From: Chaenocephalus aceratus
Lineage: Eukaryota > Chordata > Actinopteri > Perciformes > Channichthyidae
NCBI GenBank assembly: GCA_023974075.1
Contig: CM043789.1
Coordinates: 41,999,525 to 42,063,524, forward strand
Direction: 5' to 3'
Length of the DNA stretch: 64,000 nucleotides
Under the pieces are notes generated by a model. That model ran no database searches. It saw nothing but the letters and a program-made list of their open reading frames with translations, and was not told the DNA's origin. A program made the position numbers and the translations under genes. Below are positions 20,390-40,612 of the stretch, piece by piece (positions within the stretch are counted from its first letter, which is position 1; every line of letters starts with the position of its first letter).

Positions 20390-21147
20390 CCTCTCCACCT
20401 ATGTTTCTTACTCTCTTACTTGCTACCCTTTGCCCTCAACCTATTCTAAGGGAGTGCTTGTTCTTCCGTCTGTCTGTCTGTGTCTTCCCTTGTTCCGATT
20501 AACCCAGCCACATCTTTGTTCTTGTTTTCTATCTATATCTACGCCGGGATCCGGAGTCGAGGCTGATCCTCTTGCTGTAGTCCTGTGTCTTGGATCCTCT
20601 ATCCTGAGTTCTGGATTAAGTCGTGGACTTCGGGTCGTGGCTGAACCTGTCTCTGCGGTCCTGCCTTGGGTCTCGCCATGCTGCTTCCCTGATGGCTTCC
20701 ACAGGATTGTAGCTGACATCCTCGTGGATTCATGTTCTCATTACAGACACATGCATTTCAGACACATTCGGCCTATATGCTGTAAAATGTATTATCTCTT
20801 GGATTCACACACGGCATCTATTGCACGTCTGTCCGTCCTGGGAGAGGGATCCCTCCTCTGCTGCTCTCCCTGAGGTTTCTCCCATGTTCCCCTTAAACTG
20901 TGGGTTTTCTCTGGAAGTGTTTCCTTGTACGATGTGAGGGTCTAGGACAGAGGGTCCAAGGACAGAGGGTCTAAGGACAGAGGGTGTCGTTTTTCTCATA
21001 CTGATATTCTGAACAATCTGTGCTGTTGTATTTGCTGTAAAGTGTCTCTACTGTAGGCTATTTTTATTATATGTACAGCACTTTGGCTCCACCAGAAATC
21101 GTTTATAAATGTGCTATATAAATAAAACTTTATTTGATTTGATTTCT
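20390..21147 (+). mobile_element. L2-clade LINE 3' untranslated region
   Basis: The blocks 'ttgcacgtctgtccgtcctgggagagggatccctcctctgctgctctccctgaggtttctccc' and 'gatgtgagggtctaggacagaggg' are a very common fish LINE 3' UTR. It ends at 'gtgctatataaataaaactttatttgatttgattt', a LINE tail with (tttga)n repeats. The 'ggacagagggtctaa' piece is repeated three times at 20943-20987. The 162-codon frame at 20385-20873 lies wholly within this UTR-like sequence and I do not consider it coding. The left boundary is approximate. Confidence 0.65.
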
Positions 21148-21470
21148 TCCTGTGAAATGTGATGTCTGTCGGGAGTGACTATTCCATATGTGACGGCAGA
21201 TGGAGAGTTCAAGTCATATAACCTTCTTCTATATGTATGGATTAATCACTGTCTATTTAGACGTGTTTTACTTCTGCTGGGGACACAGTGGCAATGTCAA
21301 GTGTTCCCTGTAGGGGGATTAGACCAAAAAGGACAAATATGAACAGATTGTTATTCTTACCTTTGTTACCTCAGCTTGAAGGAAACGTAGCCACAGATTT
21401 AAAGGCCCAACAGAGAATCAATTGGCTCATCAAATGTCAACATGTCTTGACTCTCACTGACTTTTAGTTG
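21148..21470. other. no recognised feature
   Basis: Nothing supported here beyond the hAT flank. Confidence 0.4.
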
Positions 21471-21478
21471 AACTACAG

Positions 21479-22248
21479 CAGGGGTGTCAAACTCAATTTC
21501 ATCTCGGGCCACATTAGCATCATGGTTGCACTCAAAGGGCCAGTTTTATATATAAGATATCAAAATACATATATAAATATTTAAAATATACTAAATAATT
21601 TATTATATTACATTAATGCCTCTGCATTGGATTATTATCGGATAGGGTAATAACTTCATAATTAACTACGTCTGAAAGCAGAAGCCTTGGGCAAATAATT
21701 GCAGGTCTCTTCAGTAAGAATGTCACAAAATGATTTAATAGGGCGACTGTGGCTGCATAGGGCGACTGTGGCTGCATAGGGCGACTGTGGCTGCGAGGGA
21801 GTGCGGTCGTCTTTCAACCAGAAGGTTGTGGGTTCGATCCCAGCCCATGCAGTCAACATGTCGATGTATCCTTGGGCAAGGTACTTAACCCTGAGTTGCT
21901 CCCGATGGCATGGCCAACGGTGTGTGAATGTGTATGTATGTTAGTGCATGTCCTAACATACACTGCTCAGTATGAATGGGTGAACGACATGTAGTATGTA
22001 AAGCGCTTTGAGGGGTCTTAAAGACTGGATAAAGCGCTATATAAGTACAGTCCATTTAAAAAGTCGAAAAAAAAAAGTTAAATCCTGAGAAACAAGTCAA
22101 ATTTGAGATGCATTGTGGGACATGTAGTTTATGGGCAACGTGCTTCTGTAAATCGGCATGTAACCGTATAATAAACATATTATATTCTTTGCAAGCTCTT
22201 GCGGGGCCGCATGAAATGAAGTCACGGGCCTTGATATTGACACCCTTG
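21479..22248 (-). mobile_element. hAT-type MITE, copy 2 (reverse), split by a SINE
   Basis: The element starts CAGGGGTGTCAAACTCAA and ends 'cttgatattgacacccttg', in opposite orientation to copy 1: the 'cctctgcattggattattatc' and 'gaatgtcacaaaatgattta' blocks are its reverse complement. The octamer AACTACAG is duplicated exactly at 21471-21478 and 22249-22256. The SINE at 21739-22060 interrupts it. Without the SINE it is about 450 bp. Confidence 0.9.
21739..22060 (+). mobile_element. tRNA-derived SINE with triplicated head
   Basis: The B box 'ggttcgatccc' lies at 21831-21841, with an A-box-like 'tggctgcgagg' upstream at about 21788. The first about 18 bp of the SINE (tagggcgactgtggctgca) is present three times in tandem at 21739-21794. 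The 3' end 'gtaaagcgctttgagggg...ataaagcgctatataagtacagtccattta' is a LINE-like tail. ATTTAA flanks both sides, a possible short target duplication. A minus-strand copy of the same SINE is at 41925-42158. Confidence 0.8.
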
Positions 22249-22256
22249 AACTACAG

Positions 22257-23731
<1,475 letters not shown>

Positions 23732-23916
23732 TGACTCATACATCTTAATTAGAAGCTAAGCAGCGGCGCGTTAGCATTAGCGAGGAGAAGCGAGCCTGTC
23801 ACTGCAGGCGAAATGAGAAAGGGCACGGGTATGCGCGCGGGCACACACATTTATGCATATGAAGCAAAGGCATGGCTTAAAGTCCAATTAGGCTGGTTCA
23901 ACACCAGAGGAATGCA

Positions 23917-24069
23917 GGTGTGTGTGTGCGTGTGTGTGTGTGTGTGTGGGTGGGTTTTGTGTGTGTGTGTGTGTGCATGTCTGTGTTTCCAAGTAAACTC
24001 TCAGGTAAATATACCGGGATAAACTTTTGGTAGAAGTGAAAAAGGACTATGGCTGCTGTTTGTGTGTTT

Positions 24070-24103
<34 letters not shown>
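23917..24103. repeat. two interrupted (GT)n tracts
   Basis: GT-rich runs at 23917-23975 (with GGTGGG and GC interruptions) and 24072-24103. Confidence 0.9.
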
Positions 24104-24105
<2 letters not shown>

Positions 24106-24222
24106 TCTTTGCTGCAAAGCGGGCACTCTAACACGAACTGAAAGCCATACCAAGACCCTGTTGTTTGGTTTGATGGTGTCTCTGGTCAGTGGCATTTAAT
24201 CGAAACACACATGTACGCGCAG

Positions 24223-25189
<967 letters not shown>

Positions 25190-25197
25190 CCTCCTTT

Positions 25198-25827
25198 CAG
25201 TGGCGAACCGTCAGGGCCTTCAATGTATTCAGAGAACACCCTGGAACACTCAGATAAAACAAACAAAAAATCGATTTAATTATATAAATAAAATGTAATA
25301 AAATGAATACATGATGGTATCTGTGTTGTTGATCTGTAATATATCAGTGTTACGTTGATTTGTGTGTCCTTCTCGGACCATGCACTACGCATTTCATTAG
25401 AAAAGAAAGCAACCAATCAGATCGTGTTCTGGGTCTCTGGGTAGAATATCCTTCAACGAGGTATTCTACATCCTTGATCGAATGCCCTGGCCGTTGCACT
25501 GAATGAGAGCGGACATTTGGACTGACAGTTTGATCAACCAATCAGATATTGATTTGTAGCCAATGGGCGTGTTCTTTCAGAGTTCCCCTCGGTTCAGGGT
25601 GTTCTAGAAGGCCCGCTAGTTCACTGGCTCGAGACAGAGGATCTAGATGAAGGCGACGAAGCAATTCATGCCGTTTTATTGTTTTTAACGTTGAAATGAC
25701 GAGTGCAACAGGGGAAGAGGAAGTTGTTGCGGAATTGTTGTGAGTACCCTTTTCAAGACGACAAGACGGGGGGGTGTGTGTGTGTGTCTACAGAAGGTCC
25801 AGTTGTGATAGACACGGTTCGCCACTG
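25198..25827. mobile_element. hAT-type element, CAGTGGCGAACCGT ends
   Basis: The left end is CAGTGGCGAACCGTCAGG and the right end, inverted, CAGTGGCGAACCGTGTCT: 14 perfect terminal bases. The octamer CCTCCTTT is duplicated exactly at 25190-25197 and 25828-25835. It is 630 bp. Near the right end an ATG at about 25697 starts MTSATGEEEVVAELL and runs into 'gttgtGAGTACC', which could be the remains of a first coding exon with a splice donor. That is speculative. Confidence 0.9.
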
Positions 25828-25835
25828 CCTCCTTT

Positions 25836-27176
<1,341 letters not shown>

Positions 27177-27271
27177 CCATCCCTCCATCCCTCCATCCCT
27201 CCACCCCTCCATCCCTCCATTCCTCCATCCCTCCATCCTCCTCCCTCCATCCCTCCATCCCTCCATCCCAT
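27177..27271. repeat. (ccatccct)n minisatellite
   Basis: An eight-base unit ccatccct repeated about 12 times with few changes. Confidence 0.9.
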
Positions 27272-27393
27272 CCCCCAGCAGATGAGATGAGCTGCGGCTC
27301 CACTCATCAGACTGCCTGTCTCTCTCTCCCTGTTTTCTTTAACACTTGTAGAAATGACCTGACACATCCACTCCCAGGCTATTACACAGATGT

Positions 27394-27396
27394 GCT

Positions 27397-27440
<44 letters not shown>

Positions 27441-27442
27441 CG

Positions 27443-27473
<31 letters not shown>

Positions 27474-27485
27474 TCTCTCTCTTCG

Positions 27486-27502
<17 letters not shown>
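27394..27502. repeat. (CT)n polypyrimidine tract
   Basis: 109 bp of CT repeats with occasional CC, CG or TT changes, passing directly into (AC)n at 27502. Confidence 0.93.
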
Positions 27503-27521
<19 letters not shown>

Positions 27522-27562
27522 TTTGTCCAAGAAGACGCACCATTCCCAGCGGGTGACACACA

Positions 27563-27606
<44 letters not shown>

Positions 27607-27748
27607 ACACACACACACACACACACCACACTCAAACATTTTGTCCAAGAAGACGCACATTCCCAGCGGCTGACACACACACACACACACACACACACAC
27701 CACACACACACCACACACAACACACACACACCACACACACCCACACAA

Positions 27749-27793
<45 letters not shown>
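27502..27793. repeat. interrupted (CA)n with a duplicated 38-bp island
   Basis: (CA)n tracts enclose two copies of a unique island, at 27521-27558 and 27640-27676, both beginning 'tttgtccaagaagacgca' and ending 'cccagcgg(g/c)tgacac'. So a block of unique sequence plus CA was duplicated inside the microsatellite. Confidence 0.85.
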
Positions 27794-27794
<1 letters not shown>

Positions 27795-27937
27795 CCTATT
27801 ACAGGAGCCCAATGGAAATGAATTATGCATTTGACCCTGCCACTCGTAGCAAGTATGTGATACTTCCCTGTTGGCACAGAGACACACATGCAACATGGGA
27901 AAGTGGTTGTCGTGTGGAGACACAGACACACATCCAG

Positions 27938-28975
<1,038 letters not shown>

Positions 28976-28984
28976 TTAATTTTT

Positions 28985-29752
28985 AATTCCAGCACTCACT
29001 GGATCGGTTCGCAACCGAGTGTGAAGCGGCTGGGATGAGGATCAGCACCTCCAAATCTGAGGCCATGGTTCTCAACAGGAAACCGATGGACTGTCCACTC
29101 CAAGTAGGGAATGAGTCCTTACCCCAAGTGAAGGAGTTCAAGTATCTCGGGGTCTTGTTCTCGAGTGAGGGAACAATGGAGCGTGAGATGGGCCGGAGAA
29201 TCGGAGCAGCGGGGAGCGGTACTGCAGTCGCTTTACCGCCTGTTGTGACGAAAAGGGAGCTGAGCCAGAAGGCAAAGCTCTCTGTCTACCGGGCCATTTT
29301 CGTTCCTACCCTCACCTATGGTCATGAAGGATGGGTCATAACCGAAAGAACGAGATCGCGGATACAAGCGGCCGAGATGGGTTTCCTCCGCCGGGTGGCT
29401 GGTGTCTCCCTTAGAGATAAGGTGAGAAGTTCGGTCATCAGGGAGGGACTCGGAGTTGAGCCGCTCCTCCTTCGCGTCGAAAGAAGCCAGTTGAGGTGGT
29501 TCGGGCACCTAGTTAGGATGCCACCTGGGCGCCTCCCTAGGGAGGTGTTCCAGGCACGTCCAGCTGGGAAGAGACCAAGGGGTAGACCTAGGACCAGGTG
29601 GAGGGGTTATATCTCTTCGCTGGCCTGGGAGCGCCTTGGGATCCCCCAGTCAGAGCTGGTTGATGTCGCCAGGGAAAAGAAAGTTTGGGGCTCTCTGCTG
29701 GAACTGCTACCCCCGCGACCCGACCACGGAGAAGCGGGAGAAGATGGATGGA
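28985..29752 (+). mobile_element. Rex3-type RTE LINE, 768-bp 3' fragment
   Basis: A 5'-truncated copy ending in a (gatg)n tail ('gaagatggatgga'). The nonamer TTAATTTTT occurs directly before (28976-28984) and after (29753-29761), a likely target duplication. Of the Rex3 copies here it is the longest and the only one with an intact frame over its whole length, so probably the youngest. Confidence 0.85.
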
Positions 29753-29787
29753 TTAATTTTTTTATTATATTTTTTATTATATCATAA
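28990..29787 (+). pseudogene. Rex3 reverse transcriptase C-terminal part
   Basis: The frame is open from the truncation point at 28990 (QHSLDRFATECEAAG, then the methionine at 29035) to a stop in the flanking DNA at 29787. Recognisable parts in order are MRISTSKSEAMVL and EFKYLGVLFSSEG (RT palm and thumb region), KLSVYRAIFVPTLTYGHEGW, QLRWFGHLVRMPPGRLPREV, then RPRGRPRTRWRGYISSLAWE and VWGSLLELLPPRP. The catalytic YADD box and the endonuclease are upstream of the truncation and absent, so it cannot be active. The last 11 residues come from the genomic flank, past the tail. Confidence 0.85.
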
Positions 29788-29799
29788 CTTAGTACTTGT

Positions 29800-29890
29800 T
29801 TTTAACATATGTACCATCAAGCTGTCTGCGGCTCTTTCCTGCTGTAACGATGCAAATGTCCCCTCTGTGGGACGAATAAAGGTATTCTGA
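29800..29890 (+). mobile_element. short LINE tail
   Basis: 'ctgctgtaacgatgcaaatgtcccctctgtgggacgaataaaggtattctgata' matches the common fish LINE ending 'gcaaatttccccactgtgggactaataaagg'. Only the tail is present. Confidence 0.55.
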
Positions 29891-29894
29891 TACT

Positions 29895-30170
29895 TCGGTT
29901 TCCGTAGCCCTGCCACTGACTCACAACACAGACTCAAAACAAAACCCGTCTCTTCACACTCGCACATCCACCCTGATCATGATCCACCACACGTCCTCTG
30001 TTTTCATTTCATTGGTTATTTGATTGATTTATAAACGGCATTGTCTTGTTTATGTCTCTTATGCTGGTGTTATGTATTGTGTATCTTGTTTTTGATGTGT
30101 CTGCACGGAGACCTTGAGAGCCTTGAAAGGCGCCTATTTAAAATAAATGAATTATAATGTATTATTATTT
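29895..30170 (+). mobile_element. L2-clade LINE 3' end with (tta)n tail
   Basis: 'cagactcaaaacaaaacccgtctcttcacactcgcac' resembles the end of an L2 reverse transcriptase (LKTKPVSSHSH-like). The UTR ends at 'ccttgaaaggcgcctatttaaaataaatgaatta', then 'tattattattt', the usual fish L2 tail with a trinucleotide repeat. Confidence 0.6.
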
Positions 30171-33214
<3,044 letters not shown>

Positions 33215-33222
33215 CTCTACGC

Positions 33223-33622
33223 CAGGGGTCTCAAACTCAAGGCCCGGGGGCCACATCCGGCCCGCGACTTCATTTTATGTGGCCCCGCAAGACCTTGCAA
33301 AGAATGTAATACGTTTATTATATGATTAAATGCCGCTTTACAGAATCAGGTTGCCCATAAACTACATGTCCCACAATGCATCTCGTTTTGTGACATGCGC
33401 ACTGAAGAGACTTGCAATTATTTTCTTTCAGACATAGTTAATTACTAAGTCATTATCCTATCCGATAATAATCCAATTCAGAGGCAATAATGTAATATAA
33501 CACATTATTTTATATATATTATATATTTATATATATGTATATTTTATATAGTTACAACCGGCCCTTTGAGTGCAACCATAATGCTGATGTGGCCCGCGAC
33601 AAAATTGAGTTTGACACCCCTG
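33223..33622 (+). mobile_element. hAT-type MITE, CAGGGGTNTCAAACTCAA ends, copy 3
   Basis: The ends are CAGGGGTCTCAAACTCAAGG and TTGAGTTTGACACCCCTG. The octamer CTCTACGC is duplicated exactly at 33215-33222 and 33623-33630. The body matches copies 1 and 2 ('ggcccgcgacttcatttta', 'ctacatgtcccacaatgcatctc', 'ggccctttgagtgcaaccataatgctgatg'). It is 400 bp, deleted relative to copy 1. Confidence 0.92.
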
Positions 33623-34027
33623 CTCTACGCTTTTAATTTACGGGATGAATGTCATCGTGGTTAATTGATACACGATATCTATGATCTTTCTTATGACCCG
33701 ATGGAGAGATGGGTCGAACCCGAGCGGAGGTGTGAAATCACTTTTGATTGATCTTTGAATGAGCCTCGTTGTGGTGTCTCGTCAATTGTGTTAGTCGTGT
33801 TTGTTTTATGTCTGTCACTTCATGTTCAGTCAGGTTTCTATGTAGAGTCAGGTTTTCTTGTTACTTCATGTCTCGTTTTCCCATTTCCTGTTTTATTTTG
33901 TACTTACCTCTTGTCTTTCCTTTCAGGTTCCTTCCTCACTTTGGGTGATTTCCCGCCATCGGCAGCGTCTGCCCCGCCCCTGATCGTTTCCACCTGGTCC
34001 ATATTCCCTCATGTATAAATAGTCATT

Positions 34028-34716
34028 AGCCGCGTTCACACTGCGGTACTTTTCCCACAAAGGTTCATGCGAACTTAGTTCATGTGAACTCTTTAGTTCG
34101 CATGAACTAAGTACAGATCGCGTTCACACCAGAATAAGTCCCTGGGGGAGGATTAGGCAAATGAAGCCGCTGACGTCACTTCTTCTTCTTCTGCTTTGGG
34201 TTTACTGGCAGGCCGCAAACCACTTCACGGCGTATACTGCCGCCAAGTCCCGGCCGCCAAAGTCCCCGGCCGGAAGTCCCCGGAGTTGGGGAAGGCTTCA
34301 GTAGAAGCTGCTGGGACTCCCAGCAGCTTCTACTGAAGCCTTCCGAGTAAATCGCCAGAACGCCGACACCTCCTCATCTCCACCGCTCCCATGTTTTATT
34401 TTGTGTTGCCATACTGCGTTTCTGCGCTGGGCTAATGCTAATGCTAATAATGCTAATGCGAGGATAATAAAATGGCGGCTTCACAAAACTTTTTGGGAGT
34501 TTTACGGGGCGTGGTTTGCAATCCGCCCAGCCAATCAGGACATATAGCTCTTTTCTCAAAAAAGAGCCGCTCGAAAGTCCCTGCTTTCTAGCAGGGACTT
34601 TTCGAAAGTACGAAGTATGAATTACTTTTAGTACCGGCTCTTTTTGGTGTGAACGCGATCATGAACTAAGTTCGCATGAACCTTTGTGGGAAAAGTACCG
34701 CAGTGTGAACGCGGCT
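34028..34716. mobile_element. MITE family C, 57-bp perfect inverted repeats
   Basis: 34028-34084 and 34660-34716 are exact reverse complements over 57 bp, beginning agccgcgttcacactgcgg. The interior shares long blocks with 9818-10482, including 'gatcgcgttcacacc', 'tactggcaggccgcaaacc' and the central palindrome. It is 689 bp and non-coding. The near-perfect arms suggest recent activity or gene conversion between arms. No clear target duplication. Confidence 0.9.
34294..34340. repeat. perfect 22-bp-arm palindrome inside the MITE
   Basis: The arms are exact reverse complements separated by 'act'; the same palindrome as at 10069-10115. Confidence 0.88.
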
Positions 34717-34942
34717 CTTGTCTCCCTTTGTCTTGTGCCAGTTCGTCTTGTTTCAGTGTGCTTCCATGTCCAGAGACCCAACGTTAAAACCAGAGAGAAG
34801 AGATTTGTTTGTTTGAAATCGAGAAGTTTTGTTTTGTCCTTGCTTGAGTGATTTTTTGTTTAAAATTTGTTTTATTTTTTCATTAAAATCTGAGCCGTCG
34901 CATTTGAGTCCAGTATCTTTGTACCCCGTTCCAACACTCTTC

Positions 34943-36668
<1,726 letters not shown>

Positions 36669-36806
36669 CACTAAAGGCATGGCAAATGACTCTTAGAGGG
36701 AGGTCTCTCATACACACTTTTATACAAATAGTGGATGAAGGGCCGTGAAATATGTCGTGGCACCACAAGAAATAGGGAAGCAAGTTGCCTGTTCAAGAGC
36801 CACTGA

Positions 36807-36807
<1 letters not shown>

Positions 36808-36889
<82 letters not shown>
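36808..36889. repeat. (AC)41 microsatellite
   Basis: An 82-bp uninterrupted AC tract. Confidence 0.97.
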
Positions 36890-36893
<4 letters not shown>

Positions 36894-37058
36894 TGTGCAT
36901 TCATCCGCTGCTGGGAATAGTCCCCGAAAAGCACTCTTTACTTGCTGGTGGATAGGTTCTCAGCCTTTTAGGGAGCCTTTGCATTAAATGATATTGATAC
37001 CATAGACAATTTAGTAAAAGCAAGTTATTTTTATCTTATACAATACACATTGAGCTCC

Positions 37059-37060
<2 letters not shown>

Positions 37061-37108
<48 letters not shown>
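37061..37108. repeat. (GT)24 microsatellite
   Basis: Left border of the inverted dispersed repeat. Confidence 0.95.
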
Positions 37109-37111
<3 letters not shown>

Positions 37112-37371
37112 TGGTCTAGCATTACTATACTTGTGGGGACCTACATCTGTTTACACAGTCACGTGTGGGGACTCGCCTCCCTTATGGGGACAAAATGGAG
37201 GTCCATAAGGGGGATCATTAATTTTAGGGTGAAGACTTGGTTAGGGTAAGGTTAAGGATAAGGTTAAGGGTAAGGGTTAGGCATGTGTTGGTTATGGTTA
37301 AGGTTAGGATTAGTCTCCAGGAAATGCATGTAAGTCAATGTAATGTCTCCTGAAGTGATGTATACATGGTA
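37109..37371 (+). repeat. dispersed repeat between two (GT)n tracts, copy 2 (inverted)
   Basis: Reverse complement of 32210-32442 with small indels. It starts 'ttgtggtctagcattactatacttgtgggg' and ends 'gtctcctgaagtgatgtatacatgg', followed again by (TG)n. The middle has an expanded 'taaggttaagg' run in place of 'taacccta'. Confidence 0.78.
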
Positions 37372-37385
37372 TGTGTGTGTGTGTA

Positions 37386-37422
<37 letters not shown>
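37372..37422. repeat. (GT)n microsatellite
   Basis: Right border of the inverted dispersed repeat, interrupted by 'atgtat'. Confidence 0.93.
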
Positions 37423-37423
<1 letters not shown>

Positions 37424-38145
37424 AAGTAGTGGCAGAACGCTCATGTTGATGCCATGACAGCGGCATTCTCCATGTGACAGGTTTATTGCATTTCTATTTG
37501 CCGTTTACATAAACCCTTAACATTCAGCTCACACACACACAGACACACACCTATATTAATATTTATATACATCCACACAAACAACCACACGCACACACTG
37601 TAGCATTCCTCCCCTCCCTGTCACTCAGACAAAAGAAAAGGGCAGAGGAAGCCAATCAAAATTATCTCTAATAAGAATATTACCCATCAGGCTATGGGGT
37701 GAGACGGCTTGCCAAGCGTTCGCCTGACATTCATAAAATGAATTGCAGGGCGTGCACTGAGGAAATAGCGGGCGTCGAGGCATTACGTGACGCAGGTTCA
37801 TCCCCCGGTGTCGTGCACTTGACAGATCTCATATCTCCACTCTGGAGCGACATGCCAACAGCAAATTAGATGATCTGCAATGGAGAGAGTGATTGAAAGG
37901 GAGGTCGCCATGGTGTCACTAAGGTGTCCCTAAGGTGCCATGAGATGAGGACAGATGACAACAGTTAAGGTGGGCGAATGACTTGTTTCTGGACTGGGCT
38001 GCAGATTGAGTTAGCTAAGACAAGACGACACTTAAATGACCCCTGGAGGGTACTTTAAAACAAATGTTGAGTAGATTAAAAAATAACTGAAGCTGGCCGA
38101 GAAGAAGAACATGTTAATATTTCTGCTGATCACATAATGAAGACA
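37423..38145. other. no recognised feature
   Basis: No repeat end or coding frame supported. Confidence 0.4.
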
Positions 38146-40612
38146 CTAAAGAGGCCCAATATGCGTGTGGGGGTTGTACCTTTCCTGTAGTGTGGTTTGT
38201 AGGTTTTAATGCATGTAAATGGTCTGCAAAGGCTACGTTTCTCTCACCCCCCCGCCTGAAACGCCTCATTGGACTCCTTTTTTACTTCTGCAACATAGTG
38301 ACATCATATGTAACACTTGCAGTTCAGTGCTAGCGCTCCAACACATTGTTTGTGATAGGGTAAGGGCCGGGACATCTCTGAGCGGTTGACCAATCACAAC
38401 AGAGCCGGCCAGCTAACCAATCAGAGCAGACTGGGCTCTGCTTTCAGACAGAGGGTGAAAAGAGGTGCTGCAGCACAGGCAGTATGAGAAGAATAAAGAG
38501 CTTTTTGAACATTAAAGCACAGAGACATGTTGAGACACTACATACTGATATACACCTGAACATCAGCAGGAGAGGACTCTTTAAAGTAGAGACACTACAT
38601 ACTGATATACACCTGAACATCAGCAGGAGAGGACTCTTTAAAGTAGAGACACTACATACTGATATACACCTGAACAACAGCAGGAGAGGACTCTTTAAAG
38701 TAGAGACACTACGTACTGATATACACCTGAACATCACCAGGAGAGGACTCTTTAAAGTAGAGACACTACATACTGATATACACCTGAACAACAGCAGGAG
38801 AGGACTCTTTAAAGTAGAGACACTACATACTGATATACACCTGAACATCACCAGGAGAGGACTCTTTAAAGTAGAGACACTACATACTGATATACACCTG
38901 AACATCAGCAGGAGAGGACTCTTTAAAGTAGAGACACTACATACTGATATACACCTGAACAACAGCAGGAGAGGACTCTTTAAAGTAGAGACACTACGTA
39001 CTGATATACACCTGAACATCACCAGGAGAGGACTCTTTAAAGTAGAGACACTACATACTGATATACACCTGAACAACAGCAGGAGAGGACTCTTTAAAGT
39101 AGAGACACTACATACTGATATACACCTGAACATCACCAGGAGAGGACTCTTTAAAGTAGAGACACTACATACTGATATACACCTGAACATCAGCAGGAGA
39201 GGACTCTTTAAAGTAGAGACACTACGTACTGATATACACCTCCACATCAGCAGGAGAGGACTCTTTAAAGTAGAGACACTACATACTGATATACACCTGA
39301 ACATCAGCAGGAGAAGACTCTTTAAAGTAGAGACACTACATACTGATATACACCTGAACATCACCAGGAGAGGACTCTTTAAAGTAGAGACACTACATAC
39401 TGATATACACCTGAACATCAGCAGGAGAGGACTCTTTAAAGTAGAGACACTACATACTGATATACACCTGAACATCAGCAGGAGAGGACTCTTTAAAGTA
39501 GAGACACTACGTACTGATTACACCTCCACATCAGCAGGAGAGGACTCTTTAAAGTAGAGACACTACATACTGATATACACCTGAACATCAGCAGGAGAGG
39601 ACTCTTTAAAGTAGAGACACTACATACTGATATACACCTGAACATCAGCAGGAGAGGACTCTTTAAAGTAGAGACACTACATACTGATATACACCTGAAC
39701 ATCAGCAGGAGAGGACTCTTTAAAGTAGAGACACTACATACTGATATACACCTGAACATCAGCAGGAGAGGACTCTTTAAAGTAGAGACACCACATACTG
39801 ATATACACCTGAACATCAGCAGGAAAGGACTCTTTAAAGTAGAGACACTACATACTGATATACACCTGAACATCAGCAGGAGAGGACTCTTTAAAGTAGA
39901 GACACTACATACTGATATACACCTGAACATCAGCAGGAGAGGACTCTTTAAAGTAGAGACACTACATACTGATATACACCTGCACATCAGCAGGAGATGA
40001 CTCTTTATAGTAGAGACACTACATACTGATATACACCAGAACATCAGAAGGAGAGGACTCTTTAAAGTAGAGACACTACATACTGATATACACCTGAACA
40101 TCAGCAGGAGAGGACTCTTTAAAGTAGAGACACTACATACTGATATACACCTGAACATCAGCAGGAGAGGACTCTTTAAAGTAGAGATACTACATACTGA
40201 TATACACCTGAAATCAGCAGGAGAGGACTCTTTAAAGTAGAGACACTACATACTGATATACACCTGAACATCAGCAGGAGAGGACTCTTTAAAGTAGAGA
40301 CACTACATACTGATATACACCTGAACATCAGCAGGAGAGGACTCTTTAAAGTAGAGACACTACATACTGATATACACCTGAACATCAGCAGGAGAGGACT
40401 CTTTAAAGTAGAGACACTACACACTGATATACACCTGAACATCAGCAGGAGAGGACTCTTTAAAGTAGAGACACTACATACTGATATACACCTGAACATC
40501 AGCAGGAGAGGACTCTTTAAAGTAGAGACACTACATACTGATATACACCTGATCATCAGCAGGAGAGGACTCTTAAGTAGACCCTACATACTGATATACA
40601 CCTCGAAATGAG
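38146..40612 (+). mobile_element. TTAA MITE family A copy with an amplified 3' end
   Basis: It starts 'ctaaagaggcccaatatgcg' (TTAA decayed to CTAA) and runs through every family block: 'ggtctgcaaagg', 'catagtgacatcat', 'caacacattgtttgtgatagg', 'gacatctctgagcggttgacc', 'gctgcagcacaggcagtatgag' and 'ctttttgaacattaaagcac'. At 38530 it enters the 57-bp tandem array. After the array comes 'cctcgaaatgagaataatatg' (40597-40620), the family's 3' terminal sequence, without the closing TTAA. Confidence 0.8.
38530..40612 (+). repeat. 57-bp minisatellite, ~36 copies
   Basis: The unit begins gtagagacactacatactga, continues tatacacctgaacatcagca and ends with aggactctttaaa, 57 bp in all. It equals the last about 57 bp of the family A MITE as seen at 14526-14582. 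Because 57 is a multiple of three and the unit has no stop in two frames, it gives 343- and 357-codon frames on opposite strands made of 19-residue repeats; I regard these as non-coding. Unit variants (catcagc, caacagc, catcacc, cgtactg) form a five-unit pattern repeated twice at about 38641-38925 and 38926-39210. The right part is more homogeneous. Confidence 0.95.

Larger units (their letters stand above)
33774..34942 (+). mobile_element. LTR-like block (solo LTR candidate) split by a MITE
   Basis: Outside the MITE at 34028-34716, the sequence has features of a promoter-polyA unit on the plus strand. These are 'ctcatgtataaatagtc' (TATA box) directly left of the MITE, 'cttgtctccctttgtcttgtgccagttcgtc' directly right of it, and 'cattaaaatctgagccgtcgc' (polyA-signal-like) near 34880. 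This layout resembles fish Gypsy-type solo LTRs. I cannot fix TG...CA ends or a target duplication, so both boundaries are approximate. Confidence 0.4.

Noticed and set aside
20385..20873. 162-codon frame as a gene
   Set aside because: It lies in a very common fish LINE 3' UTR-like sequence, and a long minus-strand frame overlaps it. No domain recognised.
21831..21841. tRNA gene suggested by a B box (and likewise at 7504 and 42115)
   Set aside because: The surrounding sequence does not fold as a full cloverleaf and continues into LINE-type tails; these are SINEs.
38444..39557. Open frames of 343 and 357 codons on opposite strands with 19-residue repeats, resembling a repeat protein
   Set aside because: They are produced by a 57-bp tandem repeat whose length is a multiple of three. 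Both strands are open at once, the frame breaks where one unit has an indel (near 39520), and the unit is a piece of a MITE.
38530..40612. CRISPR-like regular repeat array
   Set aside because: Units are directly adjacent without unique spacers, the repeat is 57 bp, and the context is vertebrate transposon DNA.
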